Below, piece by piece: positions 27,351 to 34,663 of a DNA stretch of 64,000 bases. The stretch covers positions 545,001 to 609,000 of the forward strand of contig NZ_CP136336.1 of the NCBI RefSeq assembly GCF_032681285.1, in the 5' to 3' direction. The stretch comes from Piscinibacter gummiphilus. GTDB lineage: Bacteria; Pseudomonadota; Gammaproteobacteria; Burkholderiales; Burkholderiaceae_C. The notes beneath the pieces were generated by a model that searched no databases, was not told where the DNA came from, and worked only from the letters and a program-made list of their open reading frames with translations. Within the stretch, counting starts at the first letter, position 1; each line of letters opens with the position of its first letter. The position numbers and the translations under genes are program-made.

Positions 27351-28565
27351 TCAAGCGCGCTGGAACAGCAGCACCGCGTTCGAACCACCAAAGGCAAACG
27401 AACTGCTGATCGCCGCTTCGAGTTGCGGCGCGGCGAGGCCGTTTTCGGCGACGAGGTTCAAACGGCAGGCGGGGTCGGCCTCAGTCAGGTTCGCATTCGG
27501 CGGCAGTTGCCGCTGATGCAAAGCCAGCACCGTGAGCATCGCTTCGAGCGCTCCCGCAGCCCCGAGCAGGTGGCCATGCAGCCCCTTGGTGGAACTCACG
27601 CGCAGGCCGTCGAGGTCGCTGCCCCAGACCTGCGCCAGCGCTTCGCATTCGATCGGGTCGCCGATGCGCGTCGCAGTGCCGTGCGCATTGCAGTAACCCA
27701 CGTCGCCCGGCTGCAGGCCGGCGCGCTTGAGCGCGGCGCGCAGCGCGCGGGCCTGGCCCGGCGCGTCGGGTTTGGTGAGGTGGGTGGCATCGGTGCTGAT
27801 GCCCCAGCCGCCGAGCGTCGCGTAGCGCCTCGCGCCACGCGCCTTGGCGCGGGCTTCGGATTCGATGACGAGAAAGGCCGAACCTTCACCCAGCGCGAAG
27901 CCGCTGCGGTCGGCCGAGAAGGGGCGCACCGAACGGGCTGCACCCTGCGGGTCGGCCGGGTCGAAGCCCGCGAGCGTCTGCATGGCCTGCCAGGCGAGCA
28001 CCACGCCGGGCACGATGAGTGCCTCGGTGCCCCCGGCGATCGCCATGTCGACCTCGCCGGCCTGCACGGCCTTGGCCGCTTCGGCGATGGCGATGGCCGA
28101 GGAGGAACAGGCCACCGAGTAGGTGAGCACCGGGCCCAGCACCTTCTGGCGCATCGCGATGTGCGAGGCCGGCGCGTTGGGCATGAAGGCGGGCACGGTG
28201 AGCGGCGGCACGCGGTTGCTCGCGCCGCGGTAGGCGGCTTCGAGCGAGCCGGCACCGCCCATGCCGCAGCCGACGTAGATGCCGATGCGCTCGGGGTCGC
28301 AGTCGGTGGCGTTGGCGTCCTTGATGGCCAGATCGGCGGCGGCCACGGCCAACTGGCTGACACGGTCGACACCGGCCAGCTGCAGCTTGTTGAACCAGCG
28401 GGTCTGGTCGAAGGAGGTGGTGGCCGCGGCGGTGGGTTTGGGCAGATCGGGAAAGACCGCCTGCACCGCGGACTCGCCGCGCATCACCGCGGCAAAGATC
28501 GCCTCGGGGCTGTCGCCATGCGGCGCGACGGCACCCAGGCCGGTGATGGACAGCAAACCCGTCAT
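27351..28565 (-). CDS. beta-ketoacyl-ACP synthase of the aryl-polyene cluster (second KS)
   Basis: The 404-aa FabB/FabF-like enzyme has Cys153 in TYSVACSSSAIAI, GNAHGTATRIGD-type histidine region in YCNAHGTATRIGDP and KGLHGHLLGAAGALEAM, and FAFGGSNAVLLF at the end. In the E. coli pathway a second ketosynthase (ApeR) provides early or initiating condensation, and the same role is likely. Its start overlaps the stop of the ACP gene (ATGA), so it is the distal gene of the leftward arm with its own ACP. Confidence 0.88.
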   Translation of the reverse strand: MTGLLSITGLGAVAPHGDSPEAIFAAVMRGESAVQAVFPDLPKPTAAATTSFDQTRWFNKLQLAGVDRVSQLAVAAADLAIKDANATDCDPERIGIYVGCGMGGAGSLEAAYRGASNRVPPLTVPAFMPNAPASHIAMRQKVLGPVLTYSVACSSSAIAIAEAAKAVQAGEVDMAIAGGTEALIVPGVVLAWQAMQTLAGFDPADPQGAARSVRPFSADRSGFALGEGSAFLVIESEARAKARGARRYATLGGWGISTDATHLTKPDAPGQARALRAALKRAGLQPGDVGYCNAHGTATRIGDPIECEALAQVWGSDLDGLRVSSTKGLHGHLLGAAGALEAMLTVLALHQRQLPPNANLTEADPACRLNLVAENGLAAPQLEAAISSSFAFGGSNAVLLFQRA

Positions 28566-28804
28566 GCCGGCGTTTGCGCCGCCCTCACCTTGTCGACCAC
28601 GAGGGCCAGCTCGGCCAGCGTGTCGACGTTGGAGTCGACGTCAGGCAGGTTGATGTGGAAATGGTCTTCCACGGCAAAGAGGAACTCGACGAGCGCCAGA
28701 GAGTCCAGGCCTTTTTCACGCATGGAAGTGGTGGGGTCCAGCTCCGATGGGTCGATGCCGTACTTCTCGTGAATCAAATCCTGCAGTTCCTTCAGCGAAC
28801 TCAT
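28562..28804 (-). CDS. second acyl carrier protein of the aryl-polyene cluster
   Basis: The 80-aa acidic carrier protein has the phosphopantetheine motif EKGLDSLALVEFLFA with Ser35. It is paired with the second ketosynthase by overlapping reading frames. Two different ACPs are normal in these pathways and may serve starter loading and chain extension. The gene follows the PAP2 phosphatase gene after a gap of about 80 bases. Confidence 0.88.
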   Translation of the reverse strand: MSSLKELQDLIHEKYGIDPSELDPTTSMREKGLDSLALVEFLFAVEDHFHINLPDVDSNVDTLAELALVVDKVRAAQTPA

Positions 28805-28886
28805 CGTCAAACCCCTGTGTGCCTCGGTCTCCCCCGGTGCGGGTCGCTGCCCGACACCCCTCCTCGGGGACCGATTCATGTCAAAA

Positions 28887-29621
28887 CTACTGTCGTCGGA
28901 TGATATCCGCTGCGCCTGTGCCCACCGCGTCGGCCGACCACCCTCCCGGGCGCCAGCGCAGGGAAAAGAGTGCAAAAGTCGCCCCCAGCAACACCCCGGC
29001 CACGGCGTCGAGCGCCACGTGTTGCTTGGTGGCGAGCGTGGAGTAGACGATGGCCGCGCACCAGGCAACGTTGAGCAGGCGCAGCCAGCGGGGCGCGCCG
29101 ATGCCGCGCAACAGGCTGTGCAAGCCGATGGCGGTGAACACCGCCACCGCCACATGCATCGACGGGCAGGCGTTGCCCGGCGCATCCACCCCCTGCAGCA
29201 GGGCGAAGCCGGCGTAGCCCGACGCGTCGAACGCGCGCGGCGGCACCGCGGTGGGCCAGAAGTAGAAGATGGCCAGGCCGGCCACACACAGGGCCGCCGC
29301 CCAGGCGCCGTGCACGATCAACTGCCGAAAGCTCGGGGTGAGCGCCGCCACGATGCCCACGTAGAACCACAGGGTCAGGTAGGGCCACAGCATCACCGGC
29401 TGGAAGGGCACGGCCCGGTCGAGGGCGGTGAGTGGCATGAGGGTGACGGGATACGCGGGGTGGCGCAGCACCCAGAAGTAGCCGATGAAGAAGACCCAGA
29501 TGAAGGCGGTGATGCCGACCGTCTTGAGGATGAAATGCAGGCGGATCCGCGCCACCAGCTCGGCGGCCCAGCCGGCGGGCCGGGTCTGCGCGGGAGCGAC
29601 GAGGTCGGCGGGCAGGCTCAT
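28887..29621 (-). CDS. PAP2-family membrane phosphatase
   Basis: The 244-aa integral membrane protein has about six helices and a PAP2-type motif pair: CPSMHVAVAV (the SxxxH-like block) and QHVALDAVAGVLLG with the catalytic histidine and aspartate. It would dephosphorylate a lipid or polyprenyl phosphate in the envelope, consistent with lipid-linked assembly of the polyene product. The N-terminal PxxxxxRP-like block is less clear. It lies between the GT2 and ACP genes on the leftward arm. Confidence 0.8.
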   Translation of the reverse strand: MSLPADLVAPAQTRPAGWAAELVARIRLHFILKTVGITAFIWVFFIGYFWVLRHPAYPVTLMPLTALDRAVPFQPVMLWPYLTLWFYVGIVAALTPSFRQLIVHGAWAAALCVAGLAIFYFWPTAVPPRAFDASGYAGFALLQGVDAPGNACPSMHVAVAVFTAIGLHSLLRGIGAPRWLRLLNVAWCAAIVYSTLATKQHVALDAVAGVLLGATFALFSLRWRPGGWSADAVGTGAADIIRRQ

Positions 29622-29644
29622 GGTGGGGCGTTGTGTCAGGGCGC

Positions 29645-30424
29645 TCAGGGCTGGAACGGCGGGAGTCGCCGTGCACGCCGCCACAGGAGGCTGGGCAGGC
29701 GCAGCCCGAACTCGATCATCAGGCGCAGGTGCATCCAGCTCAACAGCACGTTGTCGCGCCCGTAGCGGAAATGCGAAACCCCACCTTCCTCGGCCGACAG
29801 GTACTTGACGGGTGCATCGAGGTTGACGGGCTTGGCGCCGCGCCAGGCCAGCCGCACCACGGCCTCGGTGTCGAAGTCGAAGCGGCGCATCCAGGGCTGG
29901 CCGCGCATCACAGCGATCAGGCCCTCGACCGGGTAGACGCGAAAGCCGTAGAGCGAGTCGCCCACGCCGGCGCCGAGCGTCTCGAGGTTGGTCCACCAGT
30001 TCGACACCCGCCGGCCACGCACGCGCAGCAGCGGCGCTGATGCATCGAACACCGGCCGGCCGAGCACCATGGTGTCGGGCCGCTGCTGCGAGGCCCGCAT
30101 GAATTGCGGGATGAGCTCGGCGGGGTGCTGGCCGTCGGAGTCCATCGCCAGCGCATGGGTGAAGCCTTCGGCGCGCGCCGCCTCCAGCCCGTGCAGCACG
30201 GCGGCGCCCTTGCCGCCGTTGGCCGGCAGCACGATCACGCGCAGGCCGGGGTCGGCGGCGGCCATGGCCTGCAGGCCGGCCGGCGTGCCGTCGGTGCTGC
30301 CGTCGGTGACGACCCAGACCGGGTTCCATTGCGCGCGTGCGGCCTTCACCGTCGCATAGACCTGCGGCCCGGTGTTGTAGCTCGGGATGAGCACGAGGTG
30401 GGTGGCCGAAGGCGACAGGCTCAC
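29645..30424 (-). CDS. family 2 glycosyltransferase
   Basis: The 259-aa protein has the GT2 start VLIPSYNTGPQV, VVTDGSTDGT, NGGKGAAVLHGLEAA and the metal-binding DSDGQHP. These features make it a polyprenol-phosphate or lipid-linked glycosyltransferase of the dolichyl-phosphate mannosyltransferase type. It starts with GTG at 30424, overlapping the acyltransferase stop (GTGA). In some aryl-polyene clusters GT2 and acyltransferase domains occur as one protein. Here they are adjacent separate genes. Confidence 0.85.
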   Translation of the reverse strand: MSLSPSATHLVLIPSYNTGPQVYATVKAARAQWNPVWVVTDGSTDGTPAGLQAMAAADPGLRVIVLPANGGKGAAVLHGLEAARAEGFTHALAMDSDGQHPAELIPQFMRASQQRPDTMVLGRPVFDASAPLLRVRGRRVSNWWTNLETLGAGVGDSLYGFRVYPVEGLIAVMRGQPWMRRFDFDTEAVVRLAWRGAKPVNLDAPVKYLSAEEGGVSHFRYGRDNVLLSWMHLRLMIEFGLRLPSLLWRRARRLPPFQP

Positions 30425-31152
30425 GCGCTCAGCTCCTGGCGGAAATAGGCTTCGAGCCGCTTCGACAGACCCTGGTGGTCGGCCTCGGGCGCAAACCGCT
30501 CGCCCAGGCGCACGTGGTAGATCATCGGGAAGTGCGGTGGTTTCCACACCGGCCAGCCCTTGCCGAGGTAGCCGGTGGTGGTCTCGACGATCACGGTCTG
30601 GATCGGCACGCCGGCCTTGTGCGCGATGAGCGTGAGGCCGGGCAGGAAGGGGTTCACTGGCGGAGTCACCGTGCGGGTGCCTTCGGGAAACATCACGAGC
30701 TGGCCCCCGGCCTGCAGGTTGGCCACCGCGCCGCGCACGAGTCCGCTCGGCGGGTCGTTGCGGATGTAGCGCGCAAGGCGGGCGCCGGCCCCGAGGAAGG
30801 GGTTCTGCATGAGGCTTGCGCGCATGATGCACACGCCGCGCGGCACACGGGCCACCACCAGCAGCGCATCGAGGGCGGTGGGGTGGTTGGGGGCGATGAT
30901 GAGCCCCGCGTCACGGTTGAGCTCGTCGATGCCGTCATAGCTCAGCCGCATCACGCCGGTGAGCTGCAGCCACCACCAGAAGAGCCGGTAGCCCCCGGCG
31001 ATGGCGGCGCGGCCGATGTCGCGCCCACGCTCACGCGGCAGGAAGGGGTAGAGCACCCAGCTGATGAGGTTCCAGCTCAACGACCCGATGCCCAGCAGCA
31101 GCAGGGCGAGGTAGAAGAAGAAGCCGGCGACGACCTGGTGCAGCAGTTTCAT
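30421..31152 (-). CDS. PlsC-type 1-acylglycerol-3-phosphate-like acyltransferase
   Basis: The 243-aa protein has an N-terminal membrane helix, the catalytic NHPTALD block (NHX4D, residues 89-95) and FPEGTRTVTPP near 155, both hallmarks of LPLAT enzymes. It may attach the polyene or a fatty acid to the carrier lipid. Together with the GT2 and PAP2 genes downstream it forms a lipid-carrier module inside the cluster. Its end overlaps the GT2 start. Confidence 0.87.
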   Translation of the reverse strand: MKLLHQVVAGFFFYLALLLLGIGSLSWNLISWVLYPFLPRERGRDIGRAAIAGGYRLFWWWLQLTGVMRLSYDGIDELNRDAGLIIAPNHPTALDALLVVARVPRGVCIMRASLMQNPFLGAGARLARYIRNDPPSGLVRGAVANLQAGGQLVMFPEGTRTVTPPVNPFLPGLTLIAHKAGVPIQTVIVETTTGYLGKGWPVWKPPHFPMIYHVRLGERFAPEADHQGLSKRLEAYFRQELSA

Positions 31153-31234
31153 GACGGCCGAGGTCCGGCGCCGGGCCGCCCCAAGCCGGACGGTGCCCCT
31201 TGGGAGCAGGAGCGAAGCGACTGGGGGGCCATCA

Positions 31235-32137
31235 TCAATAGCGGCTCTCGACCATCGTGCCCGATGTGGCGAGGATCCAGGACACGCCGAAGCCCACCGT
31301 CAGCGACGAGTTGCGCTTCACCAGCGGGCTGTCGGCATACACCGCACCGTTCAGGTTTTCCAGCCGCGCGAACGCGCCGAACCAGGTGTGCCCGAAGCGC
31401 TTGGAGGTGGAGGCGATGGTCTGCCAGCCGGCGTAGCCGCCTTCGGCCTGGTAGGCCGGGCGACCCGGGCGAGCGTAGGCGGCGTCGACCTGGTAGTACT
31501 GCTCGTGGTAGCGCCGGTTGGCGAAGAGCGGGCCGGTCAGGAAGCCGACGTTCCAGCCGTGGGTCGGGTCTTTCAGGTCGAAGTTGAGGTTGGGCGAGAA
31601 GGTGGCGCCGCCATAGCGCGGCGACCCTTCGAGCGTGACCACCCCACGCAGTGGCAGGCGCAGATCGAGCGTCCAGCGTTTGCGCACTTCCTGGTCGAGG
31701 GTGATGTTGAGGCTCGGGCCCACTTCCACGTTGCCGGGCAGGTCGGGCATGCCTTCGCGGTCGGGGTTGTCACCCCGTGACGGGGCGGCCGCACCGAAGC
31801 TGACGTCGAGCTTGATGCGAGGCGAGTCGAAGAGCATCGCGCGTGTGCCGTCGCGGTCTGAGCGCAACCAGGTGCCACGGTAGATCACGTAGGGCAGCGG
31901 CAGCAGGTAGTTGTGGCTGACGCGGGAGCCGCGGTAGTCGGGCAGCCGCAGCCCGGAAGCGCCCAGGCCCAGTTCCCACAGCGGCTTGAGGTTCTTGACT
32001 GGCGCCTGCGCAGTGGCGGCCGGCGGAGCCGCTTCGGGCTCGGCAGCGTCTGCGGCGGCGTCGGCCGCCTGGCTGCCCACGCCTGCCACGGCGAGGGCCG
32101 TGGCGACGAACCACGCACGCCAGGCGCGCCGGCTCAC
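31235..32137 (-). CDS. MipA/OmpV-family outer-membrane protein
   Basis: The 300-aa protein has a signal peptide (ALAVAGVGSQAADA), a low-complexity alanine/proline linker, and a domain starting WELGLGASGLRLPDYRGS. That opening is the typical MipA/OmpV family start, and the predicted beta-barrel ends in an aromatic C-terminal residue (VESRY). In the cluster it may aid passage of the product to the outer leaflet. The start is the GTG at 32137, overlapping the chorismatase stop. About 80 bases separate it from the next gene. Confidence 0.8.
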   Translation of the reverse strand: MSRRAWRAWFVATALAVAGVGSQAADAAADAAEPEAAPPAATAQAPVKNLKPLWELGLGASGLRLPDYRGSRVSHNYLLPLPYVIYRGTWLRSDRDGTRAMLFDSPRIKLDVSFGAAAPSRGDNPDREGMPDLPGNVEVGPSLNITLDQEVRKRWTLDLRLPLRGVVTLEGSPRYGGATFSPNLNFDLKDPTHGWNVGFLTGPLFANRRYHEQYYQVDAAYARPGRPAYQAEGGYAGWQTIASTSKRFGHTWFGAFARLENLNGAVYADSPLVKRNSSLTVGFGVSWILATSGTMVESRY

Positions 32138-33180
32138 GTGGCGCTCCGTGCGGCGGGCTCGATGAACCCGTGCGCTTCGATCTCCACCAGCAGCTCGGCG
32201 CGGCAGATGTCGGCGTTGAGGTAGATCGCGTCGCGCGCGGCCGGGCTGCCGGGGCCGACGGCGCGTTCGAAGACCTCGCGGATCACCGGCAGGTCGGTGG
32301 CGTGGCGCACGTATACGGTGTAGACCATTTCGCTGGCGGCGATGGGCCGCCCTGCGCGCGCAGTGGCGGCGTCGCGCACGGCGGCGAGGTTGGTGAGGCT
32401 TTCCTCGGTCTGCCGGCGCACGTCGCCCAGGTGCATGCTCTGGTGGCCGACGATGCTGGCCGTGCCCGAGATGAAGAGCGCCTGGCGGCCGTGGCCCACG
32501 TCGGCCAGGGCCGCGCGCGAGAAGGTCGGCGCGCGCGGGCCGTAGGTGTCGGGGTAGCGGTAGGCGCTGACCTGGCGCGGGTTCTCGATCGCCACCGGCG
32601 GCATGCGGCCGGCGAGGAAGTACACGCGCAGCGGCCCGCCGTGCGTGCCCAGCGCGCAGGCGGCGGGTGAGCCCTCGAAGGCGCTGCGCTGCACGTCGAG
32701 GAAGGCCTGCTGGCGGCCGGCGTTGAACTGCCGGTAGCGCTCGCTGCCGTCGGCCTCGAGGTTGATGTCGGCGAGGTAGTTCCACAGCCGCAGCAGATGC
32801 GTGCAGGGCTGGGCGGCGAGCACGGCGAACACGTCGGCATAGGCGCGCTGCGTGGCCGCATGCACGCCGCCGTCGCGGTCGTCGAGCACGGCGCAGCCGT
32901 GCAGCCAGTGGCCGTTGGTCACGTAGTGCACGCTGCCGTGCTGTTGCGACTGCAGCGTGCCGTCGCTCAGCCAGGCATCGAGCAGCGCCTCTTGCGGGCC
33001 CAGCGCGGGGGCGAGGACCGGCGACGCCACCGCCTCGGCCGACGCGCCGACCCCGCGGCCGCCCAGCGAGCCCGGCAGCGCGGCGCCCGCAGCCAGCCGC
33101 AGGCGGCGGAAGCTCAGGGGCGGGGTGTCGGAGGAAGGGCGGGCCTGCGAAGCAAGATCAGTGGAGGCAAGCGGATTCAT
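32134..33180 (-). CDS. chorismatase (XanB2/FkbO/Hyg5 family), hydroxybenzoate-forming
   Basis: The 348-aa protein belongs to the chorismatases, which convert chorismate to a hydroxybenzoate (XanB2, Hyg5) or dihydroxycyclohexadiene acid (FkbO). It would supply the aryl starter. Supporting segments are LLRLWNYLADINLEADGSER near 165, RVYFLAGRMPPVAIENPRQV near 230 and the RidA-like end YLNADICRAELLVEIEAHG. ATG at 33180 (MNPLAST) is preferred to an upstream TTG at 33237. The product, 3- or 4-hydroxybenzoate, cannot be decided here. It heads the leftward operon. Confidence 0.87.
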   Translation of the reverse strand: MNPLASTDLASQARPSSDTPPLSFRRLRLAAGAALPGSLGGRGVGASAEAVASPVLAPALGPQEALLDAWLSDGTLQSQQHGSVHYVTNGHWLHGCAVLDDRDGGVHAATQRAYADVFAVLAAQPCTHLLRLWNYLADINLEADGSERYRQFNAGRQQAFLDVQRSAFEGSPAACALGTHGGPLRVYFLAGRMPPVAIENPRQVSAYRYPDTYGPRAPTFSRAALADVGHGRQALFISGTASIVGHQSMHLGDVRRQTEESLTNLAAVRDAATARAGRPIAASEMVYTVYVRHATDLPVIREVFERAVGPGSPAARDAIYLNADICRAELLVEIEAHGFIEPAARSAT

Positions 33181-33302
33181 GCAACTGACGTCGGGCTTCG
33201 AGGGGCGGAAAGGCGGGGTGCGAGGCGGGGCGAACAAGCTGCCAGCGCGCGTGTCGGCACGAGTACTTGCGACCCCCGGAATGCGGCGGAAAAACGACGC
33301 TC

Positions 33303-33308
33303 ATTGTA
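33303..33308 (-). promoter_or_regulatory. putative -10 box upstream of the chorismatase
   Basis: The minus strand has TACAAT, one mismatch from consensus, in the gap between the antiporter gene and the chorismatase. No good -35 box is seen at 16-18 bases. The transcript would have an untranslated leader of about 115 bases. Confidence 0.35.
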
Positions 33309-33344
33309 GCCGCCGCCCCTGTGCGCGCCGGGCGTAACACCCTG

Positions 33345-34544
33345 TTATGTGGACCTTTGCACGATGTGCGCGAGGCGTGCCAGCCGGGGCGTGACCATCG
33401 GCGTGGTCAGCATCGTGCTGGCCACGGCCATCAGCAGCAGCGCGGTGAAGGTTTCGCCGCTGATGAGTTGTTTGTCGAGCAGCACGTTGGCGAAGATGAT
33501 CATCACCAGGCCCTTGGTCTGCAGCAGCCAGCCGATGAGCGCGCCTTCGCCCGGCGCCCATTTCAGGATGCGGCCGGCGAGGCCGGTGGCGATCAGCTTG
33601 CCGATGACGGCCGCCGCGAGCATCGCCCCCGCGGCGATGAAGACCGACGCGCCACCCACCGTCCATTGCGTGCGCAGGCCGGTGCTCAGGAAGTACACCG
33701 GCGCGGCCACCAGCAGCACGTTGTGGCGCAGCGCGTCGAGCTGGTCCTGGTCGAACCAGTGGGTGTCGATGATGGCGCCCGCGAGGAAGGCGCCCACCAT
33801 GAAGTGCAGCCCGGCCCAGTCGGCGGCGAAGCCGCACACGCCGAGCCAGATCAGGCCCACGTACCAGCGGTCGCGCGGCGGGATGCGCTGCATCAGGCCG
33901 CGGAAGAGCACTCCCACCGCCGCAAACCCGGCGAGGAAGATCGCCTGCCGGCCGACCCGCTCCCAGTCCATCACGATGATGGCGAGCACGCCCCAGATCG
34001 CGATGTCGTCGAGGCTGGAATAACGCAGGATGCGCTGGCCGAGGGGCTTTCGCAGGATGTCCATCTTCTCCATCAGCAGGATCAGCACCGGCAGCGCGGT
34101 CACTGCGCACGCCATGCCGACCCCGAGCACGAACTGCCAGCTCGACGCCTTCGCCCCCAGCCAGCCGGGCCACAGCAGCATCGCCGCGGCCACGCCGCAG
34201 CCCAGCACCAGCGGCACCCCGAGCGCCAGGCCCGCGGTGATGCCGCTTTCGCGGCGGTGCTGCCAGGCCTGCTTCAGGTCGAGCTCGATGCCGGCGATCC
34301 ACACGAAGAGCATCACCGCCCACCACGCCAAGCCGTTGAGCGACTGGATCACCGGCGCGCTGAAGACGGTGGCGTGGAAATCGGGGAAGGCCGCGCCCAG
34401 CACGCCCGGCCCGAGCAGGATGCCGGCCACCGTCTGCACCACCACCAGCGGCGCGAAATAGTCGGTGCGCGCCAGCCGCCAGATCAGGTAGGGCACGCTG
34501 AAGATGATCACCATCGCGATCAGGTAGTACTCGGTGGTGGTCAT
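33345..34544 (-). CDS. CPA2-family monovalent cation:proton antiporter
   Basis: The 399-aa membrane protein has about twelve helices. It shows the Na/H exchanger signature with YSSLDDIAIWGVLAII near residue 180 (the paired aspartates of CPA2 carriers) and GAFLAGAIIDTHWFDQ near 250. No regulatory RCK domain is fused at the C-terminus. ATG at 34544 (MTTTEYYLIA) is chosen because the upstream extension is hydrophilic and low in conservation. It lies upstream of the chorismatase on the same strand and diverges from the halogenase. Its link to polyene function is unexplained. Confidence 0.85.
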   Translation of the reverse strand: MTTTEYYLIAMVIIFSVPYLIWRLARTDYFAPLVVVQTVAGILLGPGVLGAAFPDFHATVFSAPVIQSLNGLAWWAVMLFVWIAGIELDLKQAWQHRRESGITAGLALGVPLVLGCGVAAAMLLWPGWLGAKASSWQFVLGVGMACAVTALPVLILLMEKMDILRKPLGQRILRYSSLDDIAIWGVLAIIVMDWERVGRQAIFLAGFAAVGVLFRGLMQRIPPRDRWYVGLIWLGVCGFAADWAGLHFMVGAFLAGAIIDTHWFDQDQLDALRHNVLLVAAPVYFLSTGLRTQWTVGGASVFIAAGAMLAAAVIGKLIATGLAGRILKWAPGEGALIGWLLQTKGLVMIIFANVLLDKQLISGETFTALLLMAVASTMLTTPMVTPRLARLAHIVQRST

Positions 34545-34602
34545 GCGGGGTGAGGGGCGTCGGGCTGAGGCGGGCGGCAGTGTGCCACGCTGAGAATTGC
34601 GC

Positions 34603-34630
34603 TTCCGCGGCGGGCCGCACTCGCTACACT
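34603..34630 (+). promoter_or_regulatory. putative promoter of the halogenase gene
   Basis: TTCCGC (34603-34608) and TACACT (34625-34630) are 16 bases apart, 34 bases before the ATG at 34664. This is a plausible sigma-70 promoter, moderate to weak by consensus. TTGCGC at 34597 is an alternative -35 box, but its spacing is too long. Confidence 0.4.
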
Positions 34631-34663
34631 GCGCCGGTTCAGCTTTTGCATACAGGATTCGCA

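Noticed and set aside
28876..28881. A perfect TTGACA on the minus strand upstream of the second ACP gene.
   Set aside because: No -10 element at 15-19 bases could be found in the GC-rich sequence that follows.
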